This document shows, piece after piece, positions 25,593-34,965 of a DNA stretch of 64,000 nt. Both the position numbers and the translations under genes were made by a program. Source of the DNA: Caldilineaceae bacterium (GTDB lineage Bacteria > Chloroflexota > Anaerolineae > Caldilineales > Caldilineaceae); assembly GCA_022823185.1 (NCBI GenBank), contig JAJDXQ010000011.1, forward strand, positions 1 through 64,000. The letters run 5' to 3'. The notes under the pieces were generated by a model. The model was not told where the DNA came from, searched no databases, and saw nothing but the letters and a program-made list of their open reading frames with translations. Each line of letters begins with the position of its first letter. Within the stretch, counting starts at the first letter, position 1.

Positions 25593-26909
25593 ATGCTTCA
25601 AGACACTGTTCGACAGGTTGCCCCTGGCAGAACCAGTTCCGGAGAAGAGTCGTTCAAGGACCTTCATGGGATGACGCTGCTCAACTCCTTCCGCGTGGCG
25701 TGGGAGGGGGTGATGCTCAACAAGCTGCGTTCATTCCTCACCACCTTGGGCATCATCATTGGCGTGGCCGCAGTGATCATCATGCTGGCTGTCAGCGCAG
25801 GCGCGGAGGCTGCGATCGAGGACCAGATCAGCGGGCTGGGCGCCAACCTGATCATGGTGACGCCGTTCCGCAGTTTCGGCGGTGTGCGCGGCGGTCCCGG
25901 GGGCGGAGGACCTGGAAGCATCACCACCTTTACATATGACGAAGTTCTGTTTCTTTCACAGAATCTGAACAATGTCAGCGGCGTTTCCTTGGAGCAGAGC
26001 ACGACGCAAACGGTAAAGGGCGGCGCCGCAACGCTGAACAGTGTCTCAATCGTCGGCGTTACCGCTGACTTTCTGGAGGTGCGAGATTACGAAGTCGGCA
26101 CGGGGCGGTTCTTTACGCACGCTGAAAACGATGCGACGCAACGGGTGGCGGTGCTCGGCGCCGGCATCGCTGAGGACCTGTTCAGCAATGCAGACCCAAT
26201 CGGCCAGCAGGTGCGCATCGGCTCCTCTCGATTCACCGTTATCGGCGTGATGGCTGAGCAGGGCGTCGTCGGCGCAACCGACAATGACGGCCGCATCTAC
26301 ATTCCCGCATCGGTTGTTTTCAAAAAGTTTGGCGGAACCGGGTTCGGAGGCGATCGCGTACGCATGATTCTGGTAAAGGCGGAGGACGGCGACGCGTTGG
26401 AAATCGTGATGGACCAGATTACGGCGCTTCTTGCCGGTCGCCGGCAGATCGATCCCAACGAACCCAACTTCGGTGTGCGGACTCAGCAGGATATTGTCGA
26501 CGCCCGTGCCTCAACAACGGCTGCCTTCCGCAGCCTGCTGGCATGGGTTGCCGCCGTCTCGCTCGTCGTAGGCGGGATCGGCATTATGAATATCATGCTG
26601 GTGAGCGTCACCGAAAGAACGCGCGAAATCGGCCTCCGCCAGGCCCTTGGCGCGCGCCCGCGCGATGTCCAGCGGCAGTTTCTGCTCGAAGCTGTGATGC
26701 TCAGCCTCGTAGGCGGCCTTGCCGGTCTGGTATTTGGCGTGGCCGGCTCATTCATTTTCGGAGAACTCGGGGGCATGCGCACTGAACTGGTGCCGCTCTC
26801 GCTCCCCCTGGCCTTTGGCGCATCCGCCGCCGTAGGCATCTTTTTCGGGTATTACCCGGCTACGCAGGCGGCTCAATTGGACCCAATTGAAGCCCTGCGC
26901 CGGGAGTGA
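25593..26909 (+). CDS. MacB-like ABC transporter permease
   Basis: A 438-residue FtsX/MacB-fold permease. TM1 is near residues 45-70 (SFLTTLGIIIGVAAVIIMLAV). A large extracytoplasmic domain (about 75-300) follows, then three TM helices at about 315-340, 365-390 and 400-425. The typical cytoplasmic motif is TREIGLRQALGARPRDVQRQFLLEAV. The periplasmic domain has a short Gly/Pro-rich insert (GGVRGGPGGGGPGS). ATG 25593 has AAGGAG upstream; an internal ATG at 25671 is an alternative nearer the usual family start. With the ATPase and adaptor it forms a complete MacAB-type system; the substrate is unknown. Confidence 0.93.
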   Translation: MLQDTVRQVAPGRTSSGEESFKDLHGMTLLNSFRVAWEGVMLNKLRSFLTTLGIIIGVAAVIIMLAVSAGAEAAIEDQISGLGANLIMVTPFRSFGGVRGGPGGGGPGSITTFTYDEVLFLSQNLNNVSGVSLEQSTTQTVKGGAATLNSVSIVGVTADFLEVRDYEVGTGRFFTHAENDATQRVAVLGAGIAEDLFSNADPIGQQVRIGSSRFTVIGVMAEQGVVGATDNDGRIYIPASVVFKKFGGTGFGGDRVRMILVKAEDGDALEIVMDQITALLAGRRQIDPNEPNFGVRTQQDIVDARASTTAAFRSLLAWVAAVSLVVGGIGIMNIMLVSVTERTREIGLRQALGARPRDVQRQFLLEAVMLSLVGGLAGLVFGVAGSFIFGELGGMRTELVPLSLPLAFGASAAVGIFFGYYPATQAAQLDPIEALRRE

Positions 26910-26986
26910 TTTTCATTAGGACCGTGATTGGTCAAACTTTTGGGCTATCGAAATCTCAGCCCCCAAGACTTCGGGAGTAACTGTAG

Positions 26987-27544
26987 ATGGAGCGCTATTT
27001 GAGAAATGCAGCACGAGCTGTTGCGCCGATGGTTCTCGCTTTGACGCTGGGCGCCTGTATGACGCTTTCCTCGCCGGAGGAACCTTCCGCGCCGGCCCAG
27101 GAAGCTTCGGTTTCTGCAGAATCATCAGAAGGCGCCGCCTCTGAAAGCCCAGGTTCGAGTGAGGAGATTGTTCTGGACCGGATCAATCTGAACGACATGA
27201 CACGCGAACAACTGCTGGAAACGATTCCCGATTTCGGCAGCCGCATGGTCCGCGAGTTCTTCGAATATCAGCCCTATGTCAGCATCCAACAGTTTCGCAG
27301 AGAAATCGGGAAGTATGTCGATGACGAGCAAGTTGCGTTTTACGAAGCGTATATCTACGTTCCCGTCGATGTCAACGACTCAGACGCGGAAACTCTGAAG
27401 CAGATTCCGGGACTGGATGACGACGGCGCACAGGCGCTTATGGCCGCCCGGCCATTTGACTCCAACGAAGCCTTTCTGGAAGGGCTTTCGGCGTTTGTCG
27501 ATGCCGAACAGCTTCAAGCGGCAGCCTCGTACCTGAACGAGTGA
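26987..27544 (+). CDS. Tandem helix-hairpin-helix lipoprotein
   Basis: A 185-residue predicted lipoprotein: lipobox LTLGAC ends at C24, with an acidic Ser/Glu linker to about 60. Two helix-hairpin-helix-like units follow. The first begins RINLNDMTREQLLETIPDFGSRMV and the second VDVNDSDAETLKQIPGLDDDGAQAL. The N-x-N/D...L-x-x-I-P-G pattern is that of ComEA and T2SS-K-type HhH domains, which bind DNA or act as structural modules. It follows the MacB-like permease by 77 bases and precedes a small membrane protein by 4. An extracellular DNA- or partner-binding role is conceivable; the acidic character argues against strong DNA affinity. Confidence 0.75.
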   Translation: MERYLRNAARAVAPMVLALTLGACMTLSSPEEPSAPAQEASVSAESSEGAASESPGSSEEIVLDRINLNDMTREQLLETIPDFGSRMVREFFEYQPYVSIQQFRREIGKYVDDEQVAFYEAYIYVPVDVNDSDAETLKQIPGLDDDGAQALMAARPFDSNEAFLEGLSAFVDAEQLQAAASYLNE

Positions 27545-27548
27545 TTTC

Positions 27549-27995
27549 ATGAATTCGGATACGTTGGTCAGCCGTTATCGCAAATTTCTACTCGCTGTTT
27601 CCGGTTTCAGCTGCCTCTTTACCGTTGTCGAGCTTTGGTTGGAGGAGCACACGGGCAGCCCCTCCCAACTGCTGCCGTTCATCCTTTGCGCGTTGGGCGC
27701 GGCCGTAGTTGCGGTCGCGCTCTTCCGTCCGGGGCGCAACGCCATCCGGGCGCTGCGAATCGTAATGGGCGTCACGTTGTTCGGGAGTCTCTTTGGCCTC
27801 TATGAACACATAGAGCACAACTGGGAGTTTGCCCGGGAGATCCGCCCCAACGCGACTTTCTCAGTCCTGCTCAATGACACGCTGCACGGCGGGAATCCAC
27901 TACTTGCTCCAGGAATTCTGGCCCTGGCAGCGGTCCTGGCCATCGCCGCCACCTACTTCCATCCTGCCCTGCAGACGCAGAGCCCTGAAGCCTGA
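27549..27995 (+). CDS. Small four-helix membrane protein
   Basis: A 148-residue protein with hydrophobic helices at about 10-28, 38-57, 67-87 and 115-135, and no family I can name. A conserved-looking EHIEHNWEFA segment lies between helices 3 and 4. ATG 27549 is 4 bases after the HhH lipoprotein stop, so the two are almost certainly co-transcribed and may act together at the membrane. It is the last gene of the run that starts at 22430. Confidence 0.7.
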   Translation: MNSDTLVSRYRKFLLAVSGFSCLFTVVELWLEEHTGSPSQLLPFILCALGAAVVAVALFRPGRNAIRALRIVMGVTLFGSLFGLYEHIEHNWEFAREIRPNATFSVLLNDTLHGGNPLLAPGILALAAVLAIAATYFHPALQTQSPEA

Positions 27996-28261
27996 GTAAA
28001 TCCACTTTGGGCATGTCCTCAGGGTTGTGCGTGTATTGAACACGCCTCTACAGAGTTCAATCAAGTCCAAAAACTCCCAAGGCGCGGGAAGTGATCCCGC
28101 GAATGTAGTCCCTGTATATTGAAACACTGCTAAGAGTTCCGGCCGGATTCGTAGCATCAGTATCCGGTCCAAATTCCTACTTCAAGTTTTCTCCTCTTCT
28201 TCCTTCAGTTATACTGCCCCATAGTGAATACCCGGCAGCCGCCAACTGAAGGACTTTCCTC

Positions 28262-29413
28262 ATGGACCGACGCATCGTCGCGCCGACCGCAGCCGTCTGG
28301 CTTGCATTCGTCTTCCTCATCGGCCTTGCCCGGCCGGAACCCGCGCCCCGTGTCCAGGTTCTCACGGCAGAAGAGTACCTCGACAAGGTGTACGGCGCCT
28401 GGCAGGCAACCATGTTCGGCAACCATTCGGGCCTCCACCTGCAGGGCGTGTACATCGAAGAGCCAGGCCCTCCAGGGTCTTTCTCCCCCGTGCATTTTGA
28501 AGAGTGGTCCACCGACGATGACACGCACGTCGAATGGGTGGACCTCCACATTCTCGAAACGCACGGCCTCCAACCCACAGCCGAAGAGATTCGCCTGGAA
28601 TGGGTCGATCATCTGAACCACGACATCTGGGTGTCGACGCGCCGGGCGCGCGACCTGATGGACGAAGGACTCCTTCCCCCCGAGACTGGGAATGCCGAAA
28701 ACAACCCCGACGGCGCTTGGTCCATCGACGCCCAGCTGCAGACCGAGCTCTTCGGGATGTTGACGCCGGGTATGCCCGGTCTGGCCGCTCTGTATGCAAA
28801 GCGCTTTGCCCGCGTCACGAACAGCGGCCCCGCGGTGGAGGCCAGTGTCTTCTTCGCAACTCTCTACAGCCTGGCCTTCTTCGAAGATGACGTGCCTGCC
28901 CTGATCGCCGCCGCACGGCAGCTGACCCCGGACGAAACCATTATCGCCCCCATCGTGGACAGCGTCGTGCAATGGCATCAGGAGAGTCCTGACGACTGGC
29001 GCATTACGCGTCGACTGATCCGGGACGAGTACGACACCGACCCGATGTGGTGGGCCTCGCGTGTGAACTTCGCGGTGACCATTATGGCGCTGCTGTACGG
29101 CGAGAGCGATATACTGCGTACGATCGAGATCGCGGCGCTGGCGGGATGGGATGCCGACAACACGATGGCCACCGCCGCCGGTCTGCTCGGGCTGATCCAC
29201 GGCTATGGCGGTCTGCCGCCTGCGATCGCCAACAGTACGGACATCTACTTCAATGAGGACGTCACCGGAGACCTGCCCCGCTACGACACAGTGTCGGAGT
29301 TCGCCCGGCGCACGCAAAGTCTGGCGGAGACGATGATCTCACAGGCCGGCGGAACGACAGGACAGGGCGAATACCGGATCTTGACTGAAATGACGCCAGG
29401 GGGAGGGCGTTAA
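28262..29413 (+). CDS. ADP-ribosylglycohydrolase-family protein, membrane-anchored
   Basis: A 383-residue protein of the ADPRH (DraG) fold. The family's metal-binding motifs are recognisable as STDDDTHVEW (about residue 80) and GWDADNTMATAAGLLG (about 295), equivalent to the usual S-T-D-D-T and G-D-x-D sequences. Known members remove ADP-ribose from arginine, or hydrolyse related N- or O-glycosides. The first 30 residues contain a hydrophobic segment (AVWLAFVFLIGLA), so the protein appears exported or anchored, which is unusual for an enzyme of intracellular ADP-ribosylation. It is followed 5 bases later by a polytopic glycosyltransferase. The substrate may be an extracellular glycoside. Confidence 0.85.
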   Translation: MDRRIVAPTAAVWLAFVFLIGLARPEPAPRVQVLTAEEYLDKVYGAWQATMFGNHSGLHLQGVYIEEPGPPGSFSPVHFEEWSTDDDTHVEWVDLHILETHGLQPTAEEIRLEWVDHLNHDIWVSTRRARDLMDEGLLPPETGNAENNPDGAWSIDAQLQTELFGMLTPGMPGLAALYAKRFARVTNSGPAVEASVFFATLYSLAFFEDDVPALIAAARQLTPDETIIAPIVDSVVQWHQESPDDWRITRRLIRDEYDTDPMWWASRVNFAVTIMALLYGESDILRTIEIAALAGWDADNTMATAAGLLGLIHGYGGLPPAIANSTDIYFNEDVTGDLPRYDTVSEFARRTQSLAETMISQAGGTTGQGEYRILTEMTPGGGR

Positions 29414-29418
29414 GCGGC

Positions 29419-30960
29419 ATGGTCGGTCTGACGTCCTGGTCTGCGCCCATTCTGATCTCCATCGTCTCGCTGGCCGCCTATGGCGGCATGGTCTCCATGC
29501 AGTTTCGTCACGGCAACCTGGGAACGACCGAAGTGGACGAATTCCTTGCGTGGTATGCCGCGGCATTTGCGGTGTACGCGTTTGCGCTATTCTGGTTTGA
29601 ACGATGGTGGCGAGACAGGCGATGCGCTCATTCCGCCTCCAGCTCCGTTATCAAGAGAGCCCATCTGCTTCTGTGGATCTGGGGCGGGGGATGCCTTTTC
29701 AGATGGATGCTCCTGCAGACGTATCCCACCCTCTCATCAGACGTATTCCGTTACATGTGGGACGGTTATGTGACCGCCAACGGGGTGAGCCCCTATGCCT
29801 ATCCCATCGAAGCCTCCCAGCTGGACTGGCTGAACGTTCCGTTTCGTGCCCAGGCGAATCATGCCTGGATGGCGAGTCCGTACATGCCCGCGGCCCAGTG
29901 GTTCTTCGCCGTCATCGCCATCTTCTACCCGCTTGATGCGCTCTCCTTCCAGGTTTCCGCGGTGCTCTTCGACCTGGGAACGGCTTTCATCGTGTCCAGG
30001 CTGCTTTCATACGTCGGGCTGCCCTCCCATCGACTGTTCATCTACCTGTGGAATCCGCTCGTAATCGTCGAGACCGCCCAGGGGGCGCACTTGGATGCCC
30101 TGATGGTCATCCTGACGGTTTCAGCAGTCTTTGTGCTGCTCCGCCTAAAACGAACGGGGGACCGGGCAGCGCAGGCCTCGCTTCCTGGAGCCGAGGCCGG
30201 AGGCATTGGGTTTTCCCTGCTGTCACCGACTCTGCTCGCGCTGGCGACCTTGACGAAGCTGATTCCGCTGTTCGTTACGCCGATATTCTGGTGGCGGTGG
30301 AACTGGGGAAGCCGTCTGCTTTACGGCTATCTCACGATTGGAATGCTGGTTTCCCCGGCGCTGCGGGCCGGCTGGGGACTGACGGGCGAGTTGGACGGGC
30401 GGGGCCTGTTCGGAGCCTTGCGCATCTACAACGCGCAGTGGAACTTCAACAGCGGGCTGTTCCGCTGGCTGGAGAACTGGCTGCGGGACATGGGAATCGG
30501 CGACGCGATGTCCCAAGCCCAGGAGATCGCCTACTTCCTGCTATTTGTTCTTCTGCTGGGCGTGTGGTTGCTCTCACGCAATGACAGATTGGACGCGAGG
30601 GCGACGATGCGATGGTTCGCGGTCCCCATTGGCGGATACCTCCTGCTGGCGACCACCATACATCCCTGGTATCTGCTCATTCTGATGCCCTTCCTCCCCT
30701 TCCTCGCGCCCGGCGACGATGAGCCTGTTCACACATGGCTGTGGCCGCTGCCCTGGCTCTGGCTGAGCGGCATCGTAGCGCTCTCGTATATCACCTACGT
30801 CGATCCGGCGAACTTGCGGGACCTGAACTGGGTACGACTGTTGGAGTGGGCGCCGACATTGGTTTTGGTGGGGATCGCGCTGGTGTGGGGAGCCAGAAAG
30901 GGCGTGGGATTGGCCGGCATTCTTGCAAAAACAGAGCCAAATGATGCAACCGAAAGATAG
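29419..30960 (+). CDS. Polytopic GT-C-type mannosyltransferase-like protein
   Basis: A 513-residue integral membrane protein with about 12 hydrophobic helices. SSDVFRYMWDGYVTANGVSPYAYP (about 110-135) matches the loop-1 region of GT87/MptB-like transferases, where an Asp in this loop is catalytic and lipid-phosphate sugars are donors. NPLVIVETAQGAHLDALMV is a second family feature. It would add sugars to envelope glycans on the outer face of the membrane. It starts 5 bases after the ADP-ribosylglycohydrolase stop, suggesting one operon. It converges on the GT39-like gene with 52 bases between the stops. Confidence 0.83.
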   Translation: MVGLTSWSAPILISIVSLAAYGGMVSMQFRHGNLGTTEVDEFLAWYAAAFAVYAFALFWFERWWRDRRCAHSASSSVIKRAHLLLWIWGGGCLFRWMLLQTYPTLSSDVFRYMWDGYVTANGVSPYAYPIEASQLDWLNVPFRAQANHAWMASPYMPAAQWFFAVIAIFYPLDALSFQVSAVLFDLGTAFIVSRLLSYVGLPSHRLFIYLWNPLVIVETAQGAHLDALMVILTVSAVFVLLRLKRTGDRAAQASLPGAEAGGIGFSLLSPTLLALATLTKLIPLFVTPIFWWRWNWGSRLLYGYLTIGMLVSPALRAGWGLTGELDGRGLFGALRIYNAQWNFNSGLFRWLENWLRDMGIGDAMSQAQEIAYFLLFVLLLGVWLLSRNDRLDARATMRWFAVPIGGYLLLATTIHPWYLLILMPFLPFLAPGDDEPVHTWLWPLPWLWLSGIVALSYITYVDPANLRDLNWVRLLEWAPTLVLVGIALVWGARKGVGLAGILAKTEPNDATER

Positions 30961-31012
30961 ACTGCGGCCTACACGGCCCATGTCGCTGTTCCTGCGTTCG
31001 CGCGTCCTGACC

Positions 31013-32851
31013 CTACTTTCTGCCTGAGAAGTGAATGATCTGAATCCCCACGAACTCGGCCTGCCGGGACTCTGCGAAGATTCTTGCCAATTCGCGGGGA
31101 ATGATGCCGTCCGGATCGGAATACCAGTTGTGCGAATACACCAGCCAGACCCGGTCCCGTCCGGCGAGCAGTTCCTCGATATGGGGAACGTCATCCTCCT
31201 CCATCCTGGGTTCCAACTCACCCCGTTCAAACAGATCAACAGGCAGTCCTCTCAGCGGCACGTCGATTCCATAGCGTTCGAAGTAATACGCAAAGGGGAT
31301 TTGAACCCAGGTGGCGTTGAACACGATCATGTCCCCCGGTTGCGCCTGCTGCGCGATATGAGCGGCGGCGTCGTCCCAAGCCTCCTTCTGGAACCAGAAA
31401 TAATAGCCGTTCAGAGAAAGCGCGCTCAGACCGATGATCGCGGCAAGGCAGAAAGTCTGTAAGCCCAGGCCAGCAGTCGACGCGAGGGCGGCTACCCTGG
31501 GCGCTCGCGTGTAGGCAACGAGCTCTGACAGACGCCCCCACAGCAAACCGCCCAGAGCGCGCATTCCAGCTGCGATCAGCGCAAAGTAAGGCAGCGTCGT
31601 CCAAATCAGTGGACGCTCCGCATAAATCGGGCTGCGAAGGCTGACCAGCAGGGCAACGACATGGGGGACGGCAAAGAGGCAGAATAGCAGGATGGCCGCT
31701 CTGTCGCTGTCCGCGGACGGCGTTTCGGGCCGGAGACGCCCGCGAGGCATCTCCTGGCCATGCAGACGATGCTTCTGCGAAACTCGCGACGACCATCCGG
31801 CCTTGGCGAATAGAGCCACCAGTCCGGCAGCGGCCAGAACGCCATAGCCCCACATCCAGATAGGACGCAACGGGAGATCAGAGGGTAGAAACGCGAAGTG
31901 GAAGTTACGGAATGTGTCGAGCACCAGGCCGGGCCAGGGCGGCGGCAGCCAAAATCCTGAGCCTACGTCGATGACCTGTATGATGAACGGCACGGCCCAG
32001 GGCAGCCACAGCAACAGGGCTAGAGCCTGAAACCGGATCCAGTTGCGCCAGAAGGACTCAATGTCGGGCTCCAAGCGATCTGAACGGCTTCCTGTTTGGG
32101 CTTGCGCCTGCCCCGCAGTGGTCGGATCTTCCCGGGAAGGATCACCTTCCTCCTGTTCGTCCAGCTGGCTGCTGCCCCGCTGACGAACATGCTGCCCATT
32201 CCCCAATCCTCGCCCAACGCCTGAGGGGAAGAGGAGGAAGATCAACGCGGCCGCCGCATTCAGCGCCGCCGGCAGAAATACAACTGCTGTGTTATGGGTC
32301 AACATCACCAGGGCCTGCGACACCGAAAGCCCGACCCAATCCCTGCTCTCTGGCACAGGGCTGGTCGCCAGCCGCGCCAGGAAGTAGAACACGAATGCCA
32401 CGCCAAGTGTCAGAAGCGCGTACATGCGCGTTTCCTGGGCGAACTGCACGTGGAACGGCGATAATGCCAGGATGACAACAGCCAATGTGGCGGTCGGCCG
32501 GTCAAGCAGCCGTCTGCAAGCTGCGTAGAAGACCGGGATGGTCAGGGTCGAGGCAAGGGCGGAAAGTGCGCGGACCGGGCCTTCCAGCGAACCGAAAAGC
32601 CTGATCCACAGGTGGAGAAGGCTGTAATAGAGCGGCGGATGCTGGTCCACCTCGATCAGCCAGCGCCAACCGTCCCAAAGTGAGTGGCCCGCGATCCACA
32701 AGCTGAACGACTCATCCAGCCAGATGCTCTTTTCGTCAATACGGTAGAAGCGGAGAAGACCGGCGGCGACGGTGATCGCGAACACAACTGAAAGTTCGCC
32801 CCGTTGCGCTCGTATCGCTGCGATGGCCCTTGAACCGAGTTTCTCATTCAT
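31013..32851 (-). CDS. GT39-like (PMT/ArnT-type) membrane glycosyltransferase
   Basis: A protein of about 612 residues with at least ten hydrophobic helices. The N-terminal signature RIDEKSIWLDESFSLWIAG (Asp-Glu in the first extracytoplasmic loop) followed by DQHPPLYYSLLHLW is typical of GT39/PMT-family transferases, which use polyprenyl-phosphate sugars. A charged insertion of about 70 residues, rich in Gln/Glu/Arg, interrupts the membrane region near residue 225-290. A hydrophilic domain with FNATWVQIPFAYYFERYG occupies the C-terminus. ATG 32851 is taken as the start; 32860 and 32887 are alternatives. It is transcribed divergently from the S9 peptidase gene. Confidence 0.85.
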   Translation of the reverse strand: MNEKLGSRAIAAIRAQRGELSVVFAITVAAGLLRFYRIDEKSIWLDESFSLWIAGHSLWDGWRWLIEVDQHPPLYYSLLHLWIRLFGSLEGPVRALSALASTLTIPVFYAACRRLLDRPTATLAVVILALSPFHVQFAQETRMYALLTLGVAFVFYFLARLATSPVPESRDWVGLSVSQALVMLTHNTAVVFLPAALNAAAALIFLLFPSGVGRGLGNGQHVRQRGSSQLDEQEEGDPSREDPTTAGQAQAQTGSRSDRLEPDIESFWRNWIRFQALALLLWLPWAVPFIIQVIDVGSGFWLPPPWPGLVLDTFRNFHFAFLPSDLPLRPIWMWGYGVLAAAGLVALFAKAGWSSRVSQKHRLHGQEMPRGRLRPETPSADSDRAAILLFCLFAVPHVVALLVSLRSPIYAERPLIWTTLPYFALIAAGMRALGGLLWGRLSELVAYTRAPRVAALASTAGLGLQTFCLAAIIGLSALSLNGYYFWFQKEAWDDAAAHIAQQAQPGDMIVFNATWVQIPFAYYFERYGIDVPLRGLPVDLFERGELEPRMEEDDVPHIEELLAGRDRVWLVYSHNWYSDPDGIIPRELARIFAESRQAEFVGIQIIHFSGRK

Positions 32852-33078
32852 TCTTCCCATTATGGCATCTGCACCGCCATGCATCAACTGGAGGAGACGG
32901 GTCAGTTCCCCTTCGTTGCGCCGGCGGCATAGCCCATGTACAATTCACCCTAAGCCCTGCCCTTCACTACACTGGCGACAATCCCTATGCTGAGAGAACG
33001 TGCGGCGGCCTGCCGCGGCAAACGGGGCATCCGGGAAGCGCAGGGCGCAACATCCCTCCCCGCATTCTGAGAACAACC

Positions 33079-34965
33079 ATGGTCACACCACTGCAACTCG
33101 ATAGCGACGCCCCGTGGCGGCAGCGTTTCCACTGCAACACGTTGGGCTATACCTATCTTGCGCCCGAAAACAACGACCGCGGCATCGTACACGCCAGCCT
33201 GGATGGTCCGGCGAAGAGGTTCTACGCTTGGGATACGAGGGACAATTCCCTGAACCCCTTGACTGCGGCCGATGATTCGCCTTCATACGCCTGGTTAGGA
33301 CCGACCGGCGACTTCCTCTACTACCTGCAGGACGACCGGGGCAGCGAGATCGGACACATTGTTCGGGTCCCGTTCGGCGGCGGCCCGCCCGTGGATCTGA
33401 CCCCCGATCTGCCCTCCTATACCCTGCGCGGCTTTGATATCAGCCGCAGCGGGAACCTTCTGGCCTTTGACGCCGTTTACGAGAATCAATACTGGTTCTA
33501 TTGCCTGGATTTGGATTCTAATGGTTCCGTATCAGGGCCGCGCCTGGTATACAGCGCCAGCGAGGAAACATGGGCGTGTCATCTCTCTTGCGACGGCAGC
33601 CTGCTGGCGGTCAAGTCAACGAAGCGGGCGCCCCGCAGCCGGCGATACGCGGTCCTGGTTTTCGACGCGGGGTCTGGGGAACAGGTAGCGGAACTCTGGG
33701 ACGGGGCCGAACACAGTGTGGAACCCATCCAGTTCTCGCCTGTAGCAGGAGATGCCCGGCTGCTCGCTACGACCACCGCTGGCGGCTTTACGCAGCCCTT
33801 GATATGGGACGCGCGCGCAGACGAGAGAACTGGACTGAACATACCCCAGGCGGCAGGAGACATTCTGCCGTTGGACTGGTCCCATGACGGCAGCAAGCTT
33901 CTTGTCCAATTGAAGACGACTGAAGAAGAGCAAGGTTTGTTCGTCTATCGATTGAGCGATGGCGATCTGTCTCCTCTTTTTCACGAGCCCGGGACATTTC
34001 GCGGGCGCGCAGGGACCTTTCATACGGGCGCCGCGGCCACCTTTTTCGCGCCGGACGGAACCGTTTGGGCGCAGTGGAGCGACGCTGCCCATCCCGCCAG
34101 GCTCCTCTCATTGACTGCAACTGAGCCGCCCAAGCCCGTGTTGCCCGTCCCTGACTGTCCCCCCGGCAGGCCGTGGCAGTCGGTCAGCTTTCCCAGCTCG
34201 GACGGCGTTGCCATCCAGGCCTGGCTGGGCTTGCCAGAGACGCCGCAAGAAATGGGAGGTCCCTATCCCACGATTCTGCACGTCCACGGCGGCCCGACCG
34301 GGGCAGTGTCCAACTCCTTCGATGCAACGAGCCAGGCCTGGCTCGACCATGGCTTTGCCTTCCTCAGCGTGAACTACCGCGGGTCCACAACCTTCGGCCG
34401 CGAGTTTCAGGACAAGATAAACGGCGACGTAGGCCGTTGGGAACTGGAGGATATGCTTGCCGCGCGGCGCTGGTTGATCCGGCAGGGGATTTCTGCGCCG
34501 GACAAGATTGTGCTGGAAGGAGGCTCCTACGGGGGATTCCTGACGGCGTGGGCGCTCTCGCAAGCGCCCGATCTGTGGGCGGGCGGCGTGGCTCCGGTGG
34601 CAATTGTAGACTGGACGATGAACTACGAGGACTCTTCAGCGGCTATGAAGGGTTGGGCGCAGATGCTATTCGGCGGAACGCCACAGGAAAAGCCCGATCT
34701 GTACCGGGACCGTTCCCCGCTTACGCACGCGGCCGCAATCACGGCGCCTTTGCTGATCTTTCAGGGGAAACATGACAGCCGCGCCACACCCCGCCAGATG
34801 GCGCGCTTCGCCGCTGAGATGGAGGCGATGCAAAAAGACTTCACACTGGTTTGGCTTGACAGCGGCCATGGGTTTGGCGACGCAGCCACTGCCGAACGCA
34901 TTCAGGAGACCCACCTGAAATTCGCCTACCGAGTGCTGGGGCTGCCAGGACCAGATGTGGACTGA
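33079..34965 (+). CDS. S9-family serine peptidase (prolyl oligopeptidase/acylaminoacyl peptidase type)
   Basis: A 628-residue peptidase. The first 370 residues form a WD-like beta-propeller gate (repeated DGSLLA/DGSKLL units). The C-terminal alpha/beta hydrolase carries the triad S483 (GGSYGGF), D566 (GKHDSRAT) and H597 (DSGHGFG). Such enzymes cleave short peptides in the cytoplasm. ATG 33079 is selected because upstream frame to 32830 would run into the divergent gene and lacks similarity. Its end overlaps the MFS transporter start by 11 bases, so peptide hydrolysis and transport may be linked. Prolyl versus acylaminoacyl specificity cannot be told. Confidence 0.9.
   Translation: MVTPLQLDSDAPWRQRFHCNTLGYTYLAPENNDRGIVHASLDGPAKRFYAWDTRDNSLNPLTAADDSPSYAWLGPTGDFLYYLQDDRGSEIGHIVRVPFGGGPPVDLTPDLPSYTLRGFDISRSGNLLAFDAVYENQYWFYCLDLDSNGSVSGPRLVYSASEETWACHLSCDGSLLAVKSTKRAPRSRRYAVLVFDAGSGEQVAELWDGAEHSVEPIQFSPVAGDARLLATTTAGGFTQPLIWDARADERTGLNIPQAAGDILPLDWSHDGSKLLVQLKTTEEEQGLFVYRLSDGDLSPLFHEPGTFRGRAGTFHTGAAATFFAPDGTVWAQWSDAAHPARLLSLTATEPPKPVLPVPDCPPGRPWQSVSFPSSDGVAIQAWLGLPETPQEMGGPYPTILHVHGGPTGAVSNSFDATSQAWLDHGFAFLSVNYRGSTTFGREFQDKINGDVGRWELEDMLAARRWLIRQGISAPDKIVLEGGSYGGFLTAWALSQAPDLWAGGVAPVAIVDWTMNYEDSSAAMKGWAQMLFGGTPQEKPDLYRDRSPLTHAAAITAPLLIFQGKHDSRATPRQMARFAAEMEAMQKDFTLVWLDSGHGFGDAATAERIQETHLKFAYRVLGLPGPDVD

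Noticed and set aside
32990..32997. TPP riboswitch-like CTGAGAGA upstream of the S9 peptidase
   Set aside because: No matching ACC and GATAATGCCAGC-type elements follow, and the gene has no thiamine link.
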